Positions 34,141 to 44,830 of a stretch of DNA of 64,000 nt are shown here, one piece after another (positions within the stretch are counted from its first letter, which is position 1; every line of letters starts with the position of its first letter). The notes below the pieces were generated by a model. That model did not search any database and had not been told where the DNA came from. It worked only from the letters and a program-made list of their open reading frames with translations. This stretch comes from Mixophyes australis. Taxonomy: Eukaryota > Chordata > Amphibia > Anura > Limnodynastidae. Position numbers and translations under genes: made by a program. The stretch spans positions 75,819,869 to 75,883,868 of the forward strand of contig JAVHZZ010000006.1 in NCBI GenBank assembly GCA_036250195.1, read 5' to 3'.

Positions 34141-34432
34141 TCACATGTAATATGTGTCAGAAGCATTGGTGGTAGATGTTAAACCACAAGAAGCTATTAG
34201 ACTAGAGATGTTAACTGACCCCCGTGTTTTGGTTTTGAATCTGGATTAACTTTATGTTCTGGCTTTGGCAAAACCACCCTTGTGTGTTTTGGTTTTGGTA
34301 TTGGATCCCTATTTTTTTTCTAAACTCCCAATTTTTTTTTCTAAAATCACATAATTTGGCTCTTTTTTGTTCCTACAGTATTATTAACCTCAATAACATT
34401 AATTTCCAGTCATTTCCAGCCAATTTTTGCCA

Positions 34433-34625
34433 AGTGACAAGAACACTGCCACCCACCTGTTTCTGCATAAGCAATGTCACTGAGCAATGTCACTGGAGAC
34501 TGGAGAGTGACAAGAACACTGCTACCCACCTGTTTCTGTGTGAGCAATGGCACTGAGCAATGGGACTGGAGAATGGAGAGTGAAAAGAACACTGCTACCC
34601 CTGTTTCTGTGTGAGCAATGACGCT
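34433..34625. repeat. 73-base tandem repeat, ~2.6 units
   Basis: Units start at 34433, 34506 and 34579 with AGTGACAAGAACACTGC, then ACCCACCTGTTTCTG and GAGCAATG words. Spacing is exactly 73 between the first three starts. Confidence 0.9.
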
Positions 34626-34913
34626 CAATCTCCTGGGGAGGGAGGTACTTATGGAATCCAAAACGTGCGAGATCCGACAACGCAATGATGACGTTTTGCC
34701 TCGATTCAGATCCGCGGACGCGCGAAAGTAATGAGTCAGCTCGCGAGCCTCCTCGGATCCCATAAGTTCGGGAGGGCTTGGTTTTCAGAAAATCGAGCCC
34801 AAGCAGCACTATTTTAGACTTAACCAATCTCTTGATTTTATTTCAGAACTTGCTGTTAGATGATATATACAGTTGCTCACAGTTGATACTGATTGTTACC
34901 TGTCCCTCGCTTC
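34626..34913. other. Short CpG-rich patch then AT-rich DNA
   Basis: 34665-34760 has about eight CpGs (for example GATCCGCGGACGCGCG), unlike its neighbours. No promoter or ORF can be argued; it may be a young repeat. Confidence 0.35.
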
Positions 34914-35280
34914 TGTTCTTGATCGCAGCCACTGCTCTGTTCTTCCAGGTGGGCAGTGCGCAGCTGCGGTCATGTGACACAGAGGCGGGGAAATTGAATT
35001 ATTTTCCCCTATATCTTGCATGCTCTGACACACTGCCTGTGTGAAAGCAACAAGTTACAACTTGGAGTATCTGTGTATCCTGTGCTGCTTCCTGGTGTTC
35101 CCTCATGTATGACCTCTGGCTTGTTAGACCACTGCTTCTGGATTACTCTACTGCCCGTGCTCCTATGTACCAGACCCAGAAATTCTTACTGACTACTCTG
35201 CTGCCTGAGCTCCTGTGTATCCGACTCGGCTATTCGTACTGACGACTCTGCTGCCTGTGCTCCTGTGTATCCGATCCGGT
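34914..35280 (+). repeat. Gypsy copy C, 5' LTR (truncated)
   Basis: Starts TGTTCTTGATCGCAGCC and matches 37467 onward through TATTTTCCCCTATATCTTGC, CTGCTTCCTGGTGTTCC, GTATGACCTCTGGCTTGTTA and CTTCTGGATTAC. It contains three tandem units of about 50 bases with GCTCCTGTGTATCCGA; the 3' LTR has two. Cut off at CCGGT by a hAT-like terminus. Confidence 0.8.
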
Positions 35281-35465
35281 CAGGGCCAGACTGGCCATCT
35301 GGCACTTCTGGCAAATACCAGAAGGGCCGATGGTCAGATGGGCCAACCCCGAGCAGTCGGTGTACGGTCCAGTGACTGTGCACCGGCACTTCCTGGTGGC
35401 TGGCTCCTCCCCAGGAAAACGCCACATGACTGATTTTGCAGCGCACATTAAAGTCTGCACAGGTC
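35281..35465 (+). mobile_element. hAT-like fragment inside the LTR
   Basis: Begins CAGGGCCAGACTGGCCATCT with a CTGGCAAATACCAG hairpin. It replaces the rest of the LTR, gag and the 5' part of pol, and no right terminus or target duplication is visible. The insertion therefore probably combined with a deletion. Confidence 0.55.
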
Positions 35466-37466
35466 CTGTAAGTGTTTTCAGGCTATGGTCTTCAATTGGA
35501 TCCTGAGAAACTTAAGGCAATATTGGAGTGGCCCCAGCCTTTGGGTCTTAAGGTGATTTAACAGGTTTTTGGGGTTTGCCAATTTCTACAGACAGTTCAT
35601 CTTCCTTGGTGGCAATCATTACCGCATTAACTAAGAAGTCCACCAATTCTAAACTTTGGCCTCTTGAGGCTGTAGAGGCCTTTATATCACTTAAGAAAGC
35701 CTTTACTTCTGCTCCTATCCTACGACAGCCTAATCCCACATTCCTTTTTTCCTTGAAGTGGATGCCTCCTCTACCGGTGTTGGAGCCATATTATCCCAGA
35801 AGAACTCCTCGGGAAGACTTTCTCCATGTGGCTTCTTCTCTTGAAGATTATCTGCTGCAGAGAGAAATTATGGTATTGGCGACAGGGAACTTCTCACCAA
35901 CAAATTGGCTCTGGAAGAATGGAGACATCACTTGGTCATTATTTTTTTCTCGTTTCGATATGATTATTACATTCAGGCCTGGTTTTAAACACAAAAAAGC
36001 AGACGCCCTCTCTCGTTCCTTTGTATATATTCTGAGGTGGATTCTAAAAGACCTATCCTTGATCCAGAATGTATTGTGGCCACCACTCCTACTCACCTAA
36101 CTCTTCCACATGGGAAAACTTTTGTTTCACTCCATCTGCGTCCCAAGTTTCTCAGGTGGGCTCATGCTTCTCGTTTTTCCGGCCATTACAGTACTAAGAA
36201 GACTAAGAAACTAATATGTCTTGGTTATTGGTGGCCTTCCTTACACTCGGATGTACAAAATTTTGTAGTCGCGTGCTTTACTTGTGCTCAAAATAAAGTC
36301 TACCTATGGGCTGGTGCACCCACTTCCCATTCCTGAGCATCCTTGGGGGTAAATGTATGAACCTCTGGATTCTTCAACTCCAGCGAGTTCAGCGTCTTCA
36401 GCGCTTAAATTTAAAGCGGCGCTGCCTTGTAAAGGGAGACTTCCCTTTACAAGGCAGCGCCGCTTTAAATTTAAGCGCTGAAGACGCTGAACTCGCCGGA
36501 GTTGAAGAATCCGGAGGTTCATACATTTACCCCTTGGAGTCATTCATAAAAAAAGTCTTTCGTCTTTGCGTTTGTCTGGTTGTGATTGTCTCTAACTACG
36601 GAACTCAATTTGTGCAAAATTTTGAAGAGCCTTCTGTTGTGTTTGTGGGATCAAGTTAAATTTTTCATCTGCTTATCATCCCCAAACTAATGGGCTGACT
36701 GAAAGAACCAATCAAGAGCTCGAGAAATTCCTCAGATGCTATATTTCGGCCAACCATGATGATTGGGTCGATCTGTTACCATGGGCAGAATTCGCCCATA
36801 ATAATCATTGTCATGATTCCACTTCGGTCTCTCCTTTCCTTGCTCTTCAGGGATTTCATCCTAAACTTCCCCCATTTGAAGACTTACCTCCATCCTGCAT
36901 TTCTTCTGTGGATTCTCTTTTCCAAAATTTTTCTTCTAGGTGTGCTCAAATCAAACGCAGATTATTTCAAACTTCCGCCTTAAGTAAAAAGTCCTATGAT
37001 AAAAGGAAACGACCTGCACCTCTACTCTCTCCTGGTGACAAAGTATGGTTGTCTACTCGGAAACCTTCACCATTAGGTCCCTTCCAGGAAATTCGCTCCT
37101 CGTTCATTGGCCCCTTCAAAATCTCGGAAGTCATCAACCCATTAGCCTTTAGATTGGTACTACCTCCCACTTTGAAAATTCCTAATGGGTTTCATGTGTC
37201 CCCTCCTGAAGCCACTTGATATTAACAAGTTTTCTTCTAAGAAGCCGCCCATGGAGCTCTCCATACAAGATCAAGAGTACGAGATTAACAAAATCCTAAA
37301 CTCTCGCATTTCCAGGGGTTCATTGCAATTCTTGGTTGATTGGAAAAGTTATGGACCTGAGGAGCGCTCCTGGATTCCCGCTAAAGATCTCCATGCTCCT
37401 GATCTCTTAAAAAACTTTCAGAAAAAATTTCCACATAATCCTTATAGGGCGCCCAGAGTCCACCCC
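35466..37466 (+). pseudogene. Ty3/Gypsy chromovirus pol remnant (copy C)
   Basis: Order seen: RT C-terminal connection (LDPEKLKAILEWPQP, about 35498-35542), RNase H (TKKSTNSKLWPLEAVEAF near 35630, then degraded, ending KHKKADALSRSF near 35990-36023), and the integrase zinc finger (HYSTKKTKKLI...WWPSLHSDVQNFVVACFTCA, 36184-36290). A hairpin MITE interrupts it at 36346-36533. Past the MITE, coding resumes near the second catalytic-Asp region (VIVSNYGTQFV, near 36582), so the first-Asp segment of the integrase core is missing. TERTNQELEKFL and WAEFAHNN follow near 36705-36800, then the GPY/F module (FIGPFKISEVINPLAFRL, about 37103-37155). A chromodomain ends it (YEINKILNSRISRGSLQFLV DWKSYGPEERSWIP, 37279-37380). 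Stops and frameshifts disable it. Confidence 0.92.
36346..36533. mobile_element. Near-perfect hairpin MITE inside integrase
   Basis: Two 92-base arms with a 4-base loop (GACT, about 36438-36441). Only two positions fail to pair, CTCTGG against CTCCGG and CCAGCG against CCGGCG. Termini GGGGTAAATGTATGAACC and its complement; target duplication TTG at 36343-36345 and 36534-36536. A 3-base duplication with G/C-rich ends suggests PIF/Harbinger, but TTG is not the usual TWA, so the superfamily is inferred. Confidence 0.88.
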
Positions 37467-38172
37467 TGTTCTTGATTGCAGCCGCTTCTCTGTTTTTCCA
37501 GGCGGGCAGCGCGCGGCTTCAGTCATGTGACACTGAGGTGGAGAATTTGAATTATTTTCCCCTATATCTTGCACGCTCTGACACACTGCCTGTGTCAGAG
37601 CAACAAGTTACAGCTTGGCGTCTGGCTCTCTCTCTGTGTATCCCGCGCTGCTTCCTGGTGTTCCTCCGTGTATGACCTCTGGCTTGTTAGAACACCACTT
37701 CTGGATTACCCTACTGCCTGTGCTCCTTTGTATCTGACCCGGCTATTCATACTGACCACTATGCTGTCTGTGCTCCTGTGTATCCGACCCGGTTATTATT
37801 ATTTGTCCATTCCACTGTCTATCAGTGTATCCGACTTTTCGACTCTCCTGAATATGGTATCTCTTCAGTGTATCCGAATCGATGTTCCACTGAGACGTGA
37901 CGGGATTCTTCGGTGTGTGCTGATCTATTTCAGCTAAACTATTCTGCCGCGCTTTAACGCTTAAGAGTTTGCTCCCGGATCTCTCATCTACAGCCTCTCA
38001 CCTATTAAATCAGGGGGCTTACCTTAAGGGTCCCGTCCTGCGGGCCTCCGGCAGCAAAACCCATCCTGCCTAGTGGCGGTTCTTGGTGAAGACCGGAGGG
38101 TCCGTTAGACTCCATACCTTGGGAAGGCATGTGATAACTCTGACTAATATTAGTCTCCTGTGAGACGTGACA
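37467..38172 (+). repeat. Gypsy copy C, 3' LTR
   Basis: Starts TGTTCTTGATTGCAGCC right after the chromodomain and ends GAGACGTGACA. The late part has the TTCTTGGTGAAGACCGGAGG and TCCGTTAGACTCC tail typical of these LTRs. Length about 706. It contains two 50-base tandem units. Target duplication not evident next to the 5' copy. Confidence 0.82.
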
Positions 38173-38277
38173 CAGACAGACAGTATGACAAGCTTATGCA
38201 GTTAATGTACTTAACACTGTTAAAGTACATTAATGTATGCAGGATGGTAGTAAGCTCATATTGTGGGTCATGTCAGA

Positions 38278-38278
38278 G

Positions 38279-38320
<42 letters not shown>
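38278..38320. repeat. (TA)n microsatellite
   Basis: About twenty TA units. Confidence 0.95.
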
Positions 38321-38610
38321 CTTGTGCCTCCGCTCACTTTATATATCTTTATATAAGTAAGAGAGCACAAAAATGATGCAGCTCCAGTTATCATGTCTTT
38401 ACAGTTCAACTACCACTGGAAGAACCTGCTGAGACCTGAACTTCTTGTCTGTGTATGCTTAGTAGAGCGATATGGATGGCTAGAGGGTTCCCCACTTCCT
38501 GTCTTCATTAGACCACAGGGGACACCACTACCAAGTTGGGAGATGGAGCGTAGTGTTCTATATTTACAACCTTTTCATCACAGCCTACCAGTTGTCCTCC
38601 TAACTTATCC

Positions 38611-38943
38611 TTCATCATCATCATCATCATTTATTTATATAGCGCCACTAATTCCGCAGCGCTGTACAGAGAACCCATTCACATCAGTCCCTGCCCCATT
38701 GGAGCTTACAGTCTAAATTCCCTAATATACACACACAGACACTAGGGTCAATTTTGATAGCAGCCAATTAACCTACAAGTATGTTTTTGGAGTGTGGGAG
38801 GAAACCGGAGCACCCGGAGGAAACCCACGCAAACACAGGGAGAACATACGAACTCCACACAGATAAGGCCATGGTCGGGAATTGAACCCATGACCCCAGC
38901 ACTGTGAGGCAGAAGTGCTAACCACTAGGCCACTGTGCTGCCC
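38611..38943 (-). repeat. Full-length V-SINE-like SINE
   Basis: On the minus strand it begins GGGCAGCACAGTGGCCTAGT. The tRNA-like A box is TGGCCTAGTGG (38922-38932) and the B box GGGTTCAATTCC (about 38879-38890), which would recruit RNA polymerase III. The body has GGAGTTCGTATGTTCTCCCT, GGTTTCCTCCGGGTGCTCCG and TTAGACTGTAAGCTCC. The 3' end GGCGCTATATAAATAAATG and (ATG)n is the L2-type tail. Not a functional tRNA gene. Confidence 0.88.
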
Positions 38944-38949
38944 TACAAT

Positions 38950-39328
38950 AATTTATTGTACCTCCTCCCCACACCTACTCACCTACTCTGTGTCACCCTC
39001 TTTTGTGTCAGATCCTCCCATTTAGATTATAAACTTTCATGGGCAGGGCTCTCTCTCCTCTTGTTTTCCTGCCTACCCCTATCCTGTCTACCTGACAGTC
39101 ACCTTCTGACTGGTCTCTATGTCTCCTCCTACTGCATCTCATGCTCTGTATATTGCACCTATGTTCCAGTGCACAGGTTTGCCTCATGCTGGTCTGCTTC
39201 CAGCTTATCCCATCCTCTGCTCTGTACTTTGTAATTTGTTGTTATTTTGTTCTCCTCCCCCCTTTGTACGTCACTGCTAACCTTTGTGGCAAGCTGATAA
39301 ATAAATGATGATAATAATAATAATAATT
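38950..39328 (+). repeat. L2-type LINE 3' UTR
   Basis: AGATTATAAACTTTCATGGG, CAGGGCTCTCTCTCCTC and a tail AAATGATGATAATAATAATA at 39304-39325 match the 3' UTR layout at 20084 and 18268. No coding sequence. Confidence 0.65.
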
Positions 39329-39858
39329 GTAATTACTTTTTCAGCAGCTTCCTGGCATTTTCCATCAACTTATAAGAGTCTTACTAGAATAAGTCCTTTC
39401 CAGTGTTAGTATTTCCTATTTTTATTCCATGTAATGTTGACATGACATGTTGCTTTGGTAAATACCTATGTTTAGGCTTAATAGATTTAATGGAAACCAC
39501 TGGTTTGTGGACATGCCCTTTAAATAAAGACACATCCAACTGGTTGCTATGGGACTAAGCAGTTTTGTACTATTTAAACAATATTATTAAACAGTCGTTT
39601 ACATCTTCATGATGGTAACACCTATTATGCTGGAATTTGGGAAGGGTATGAACATGACGCCTTAATCTTTGCTGATGTCCTTCCTAATTCTTTATGCAGT
39701 CACCTGAACATGCTCTCAGTTCCTAAGGAATGAGGAAGAATAAATTCATCTTAACTAGTTTATGTTGGATGCAGCCCTCCTGTGATTTGTGCTATTCCAT
39801 CTCTGGTACGCTATGTTACCTAACACCTAATTAGAAGAAGTAGGCACACATACTGCAG

Positions 39859-39866
39859 ATATAAAA
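39859..39866 (+). promoter_or_regulatory. TATA-box candidate
   Basis: ATATAAAA, 61 bases before an ATG with purine at -3. The expected start site would be near 39892. Only sequence position argues for it; AT-rich DNA produces such words by chance. Confidence 0.25.
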
Positions 39867-39926
39867 CAGCTCCATCTGAACAGACTGGCCTTTATTTGCC
39901 AACCTTCACCGACACAACTGGCCAGT

Positions 39927-40082
39927 ATGGCAGACGTTGTACAAGTTCTTCATGTATCTACTATTAACGTGGCAATGAAACGGGTGTTAAGGGCATTCCC
40001 ACTTTTACTAAATAGAATTAGTGATGGATGTCTTTTGAAGAAAAAAAAATACCCAATTTCCAAATTGGCAGTAAATAAATAA
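39927..40082 (+). CDS. Unrecognised 51-codon ORF, possible first exon
   Basis: It begins MADVVQVLHVSTINVAMKRV and ends in a lysine-rich segment KKKKYPISKLAVNK before TAA. ATG context is CAGTATGG, with a good G at +4. No family is recognised. It lies in a repeat-poor stretch behind a TATA-like box, which is the only reason to list it. It might instead be noncoding, or the true exon might end at an internal GT such as that at 39984. Low certainty. Confidence 0.2.
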   Translation: MADVVQVLHVSTINVAMKRVLRAFPLLLNRISDGCLLKKKKYPISKLAVNK

Positions 40083-40500
40083 ATAAGTATATATATATTT
40101 GTTCTATATTTTTTTGCCAAAGTCTTCCAGGAACAGCATATTCCTTTATTTGTTCAACTTCAAACTTTCCATATTTATAATCATTCAGCAGAAACCAATT
40201 TAGCATGTAGAATTTGCCTGGTTTACCCAGTAAGCAGTTTTTGCAGGACAACATTGTGGCTGACGCAGAGTGAGTACAACGCCAGTTTCCAAAGCTTATC
40301 TGCCTGACATCACTGTGCACATGTCCAGAAAAGTGTGTGCATGCAAATACGCCTATGTGGATATGCGTAAGTTTGGCACACATACCAGCCTTTGGAGATG
40401 TGGGATGGGAAAGGGGTAGACTAACGTAGGCCAAGTACAGCAAGGGTGTGTTCAGATGCATATATGAATAAGAAAGCTACATTATTTGCGGGTGTCAAAA

Positions 40501-41641
40501 GCAGATGCAAACAGCGGATGATGATGATGACCATCATCATTACTAGTGATCCACTTTTGATTGGCTGTTTGCTAGTGGTCCGCTAATGCTTTTTTGTTTG
40601 CTTGTGGCTATATTATGCTTCTGTGTGTGTGTGTTTAATATGAGATGTGTTGTATCTGCTGTATTAGAGAGCTGTTTAAATCTTTATCATGACTAATAAT
40701 GAATGCATTTGTTGCAAACAAAAAAAATAGATAAGAACATAGATAAAAATATACCCATGTTTTTATCTTTTTTTTTTTTATCTATAACTGTATGTGACCT
40801 TACAAGGTGCATACGCTATTGGTTCCAACCTGCACGCATCTTGCGATACTTGCAGCCTTGGATATTGCAGCTTTTTTAGCGAATGCAATTTACGCCTGTA
40901 ATGTAAGATTAAGTTGTGGCCAACTCTGCAGCAGCTCCATTATGTCATATTTCAGCTTTAACTTTGCACATGGCCACCTGTTTTAGGCTTTAAATGCTAT
41001 ACAAAGCTTTATTTATGTAAGGAGGCATGTGACTAGGAATAATCACAAGATGGACACAACACAGGACACAAGTACAAAAATGTGGTTGATGGATATTGAC
41101 TAAATTAAAAACATTATAAAAACAATGTTGTCGTTTCTTTTTTTTTTTAGTGGGGGGTGGTTCTTTAAATTTTCATTTGACTCTTGTAAAGATCCGTGCT
41201 GATATTCAGGACCAGTGGCATGGACCTTTGAACCACAGCTAGAGTAGCCGCAAAAGATATGCTGCTATGTGGCAGAGGGTGGGCCACACTTATTCTTTAT
41301 TTTAGTTGCCCTTGCATGCCCTGGATATGCCTTCTTAAGCTTAAAGGGGGCACATGGGCATCCTATGTGGAACTCTAATTACGCGGCATTTAGACACTAA
41401 CAGAAAGTGGATTTATGTGCCCGAGAGTTCTCCTCTCTTCACATCTATACCCGAATTGATAATAATCTGATGTTCATTTTCCAGCTTCCAGTTATCTAAT
41501 AAAGAACATAACATTATAGTTTACAGATTAACAGTCTAGCATTAGAGGTTAAAAATATCATATAGACTTATAGGAAAACCTAACAGTAGTGGTGGCTTCC
41601 TGCCAATTTTTCATGTAGTGCATATGGAAGGGAGGGAGCCA
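40501..41641. other. No recognised gene
   Basis: Small hairpins only: GATGATGATG/CATCATCAT at about 40517-40538, and AGATAAAAA/TTTTTATCT at about 40741-40770. Nothing coding. Confidence 0.4.
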
Positions 41642-41658
41642 GGGGGGGGGGGGGGGGG
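41642..41658 (+). repeat. Poly(G) run, 17 bases
   Basis: An uninterrupted G17 in otherwise AT-rich DNA. Confidence 0.95.
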
Positions 41659-41659
41659 A

Positions 41660-43019
41660 ATCTAATTATTAATAATATTAAATTAATGAAATCATTTTAT
41701 CTTTTTGTCCATCATTTTTATCTACACTCACTGAAACTAGGGCATTTAGCGCTGTTAATAAAAACAATATATTTAAATACTTTGTAATTGCAATAGAATT
41801 CAGAAGTATCAGCAGTATCCTAATTAACTAATGAATAATGTGAATGATAGCCAACAGGTTTATTTTTTTTTCTAAACTAAAATCTTTTCATCGATCACAA
41901 TTTTTATGAGAAGCAAGATTGGAATAATCCTCCATGATAAATGCACATCCACCCCCTCACATGGTCCTAATGTGTGACCCATGATGTAGGACCTTATCAC
42001 ATCTGGTCAGAAAAGATCCGCTCACAAGAAAAATATTTAGAGTGACAGATCTTGGCTGCTACAGAATGAGACCTTACTTCTGCTCACTGAGGCTCAAAGC
42101 TATGGCCTGGGAGTGGGTAACCTCTGGCATAGGATTTATGTCATTGGCTGCTTGGGAGGGGGGACCGGCTCAGCCAGGCTGTGACAGAGATTTTATCTTG
42201 CGTTATAAGTATTCTTTTTCTTCATACAATGTATGTGGAATGCGCTCTGTAATAATTTAATCCCTCCAGTCCTTACCATGGTGAGCAATCAAAGTTTCTG
42301 TGAATTTTTTTTTCAAGCTGACAGGTTGGAAAATACATGAAACTGGGAAGCAATCGGAAAATTGGTTACAATAAAGGCAACAGTTTCACCTGTCATATTT
42401 TTTTCTCTTGTATATTAAATCAAAGGAAGGTTTTAGAGTTAAACTCCTATAGTATTGACCTTAATTCGAGTTGACACATAATCTAGGAGCGGATGAGGGG
42501 GTGAGAGGCGCAATTAACAAAAGAAAACGTAGAAGTGACATTATAATTGGAGCTGGCTACAGGGTGATTGTGAAACCCGACTAATTGGACATCAGTTGTT
42601 GGTATGATTAAAAAAAACACCCACGTGCAAAATAATAATAACATTGTTTCTGGAAACCCAGCTGTATGAAGGGAAATCTGGATGGTATAAGAGCAGCAGT
42701 GCATCATTATTGTACAACAAGTAGGAAACTATTGTTGTGACACATAGACCAACATTGATATGACTTCTTCCCACAAACCCCTGGAGATATGAGGCAGCAC
42801 TGAGTACAGTTTGGGTGTTTGCTCTCTCTTTCTAAAGTACTTTTACATTGAAATAAATCACAGAAGGGCTACAAATAGGTTCTATAGTCTAATATTATCT
42901 TTTACTTATAAAGTGCTATACTAGGGTAATCATAGTACTGACAGATTACATACAATAATAAAGTAGAGTTATGAAATATAAAGTACAGTTAGCTCTACCA
43001 AAACAAGGTTAAAGGTTAA
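41660..43019. other. Repeat-poor; possible cis-regulatory DNA
   Basis: No transposon signature. 41660-41870 is dense in TAATTA/ATTAAT-type words, and 42240-42600 carries ATCAAAG, AACAAAAG, CACCTG and TAATTGG words of the sort bound by TCF, SOX, E-box and homeodomain proteins. This is pattern impression only; comparison with another frog would decide. Confidence 0.25.
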
Positions 43020-44830
43020 CATTAAAGAGACACAAAGGGAGCACATACACATAGAGCCTAATTCAAGTCCGAAGCTGATTTGCATGTAAATGTTTTAAAA
43101 AGGAGGATGTAACTTGTGCTTGGTTCTGACCATACGTTTCGATTTTAATCTGGGTGTAAGTACGCTCTGGTTAAACACTACTTGCCGGTCACATCAGAAA
43201 GCTAAATAAATTATTATTATAAAAATATTTTTTCAAATGTTTTTTATTTTTTTTTACATTAAATTCATTGCAATGCGTACTGTATATATCATGGGTCTGA
43301 TTTTGAGCGTATTGTACTCATAATCACTTTGCGCATGGTCACTACCGTCAGATACGGCCGGCAAAACAGCCCTTTTTTGTGCTCTATACCTTATGTCTGT
43401 TTATATTTAATTTAGCGTTGCGTGTTCCTCCATAGAGGAACAAAAGTCTGGTTGTTCATTATGGTTTATTTTTTTGCCATGCCTGTTCCTGGGCAATTTA
43501 ATGGAGTCCTTTGGAATGAAGAAAAGAAGATGGATTACAAGCAATCTTGGAATACTATGAAGATAGAAGATGTTTACATGGGCAATTGGAATATTATGGG
43601 GTCCTTTGGACTGAAGAAAGAAGATGTTTTTCATTGACATTTGAAATACAATTTTTGCGGGGCTTTAATTTTTATGAATTACTCCTGGACCTGGAATGTT
43701 AATTTTTTTTGGACAGCAAAAGGACCATGGAAATATTTTGGTTTTGTTTTGGGTATGATTTCAAGCCTTAGTGGATTGAAAGCTTGGAAGATTGATTCCC
43801 ATACAGATGAAGACATGAGTAAGAATATAAGTATCATAATATGAGGCAAGAATATGGGGTTTTATTATTTTTAATAAATAATTGTAATTATAACAAGTGT
43901 TTTGTGTTTTATTTAAGAGGTTTTATTATTTTTATTAAACTAATGTGGTTTGAAAGAGTGTGTTGTGTTTTATTTATATTTTACTTTGTGGTACTAAAGG
44001 TCACAGCGGGACCTAGGTGTCAGGCATAGTGGCACCTATTGTTCTCCAAGTGCCAGCATGCCCTGGCTGCCATGGGTATGCTGGTGCTTGTAGTTCTACA
44101 AGCACCAGCATGCCCAGACTGTTAATGGCAGCCTGGATTGGCTGGGACTTGTAGTTCCAAAAAATGGTGTTTTGGACTTATTCTTACATTAGCTACACTT
44201 TATTATGCTACACCCACCGCCCCAGGAGTGTACAAAGAGCTCTAGTGCTTTTAGCATAGGGCTGGCTCTTCCTAGAGGGGGGTCGCGCAATGTTTTTGCA
44301 GACCCCACTCCCTTGGGAATCCATCCCCGTGCTCAACAGACTTGGGTTGGTTTGTCATTATAGCAGGGAGACACCCTGCCATGTGTGCCCATGCTATACA
44401 ACCACCCACCCTGGCTGGATGGTCTAGTGCTGGTTTCGGTGAAATCGGGGGGACCCACGCATTTCCCCCCTCGATTTTGTCGCAAACTGCACTAGTCTTG
44501 CAGCTCTAGGGTTAATAGCAATAGGAGGGGTGGACCCCATGTGTTTTTTTTATCTGCTTTTGGTACACGGTAAAGAGCCAGCTGGTTAGGCGGCAGTAGT
44601 GCTGCAATGGCCTGCCAGCTCAACAGACTCTGACAGGTACATACGCCTGTGTATTACAGCAGCTCTGCACCCAAATTCAAAATTCGGGCACACACAAAGC
44701 CAAAATACGGGCATCATCACTATCAGTCTGCATTTACACTTGCCCTGTAGTGGGTGCAAATGATGGATGGACATAGGCAATGTACATTAAGGGCATGCTG
44801 TGGGTGTGCTAATGCATAAGCGGCTATTCA
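43020..44830. repeat. Probable unclassified interspersed repeat
   Basis: Contains two related segments (GGGCAATTTAATGGAGTCCT at about 43491 and GGGCAATTGGAATATTATGG at 43581, each followed by TTTGG and TGAAGAAA). It also has runs of the form GGCACCTATTGTTCTCC, a hairpin at 44078-44111, and CACGCATTTCCCCCC segments near 44456. Composition and modular structure suggest a long non-autonomous element. No termini fixed, no coding capacity. Confidence 0.35.
44078..44111. repeat. Perfect 16-base hairpin
   Basis: ATGCTGGTGCTTGTAG, loop TT, and its exact complement. Related words (CCAGCATGCCC, GGGACTTGTAGTTCC) lie on both sides, so it is part of a larger repeat. Confidence 0.9.

Larger units (their letters stand above)
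39329..40500 (+). other. Repeat-poor stretch with candidate promoter
   Basis: No transposon signature seen. It contains the TATA/short ORF candidate described in the next two entries. Confidence 0.35.
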
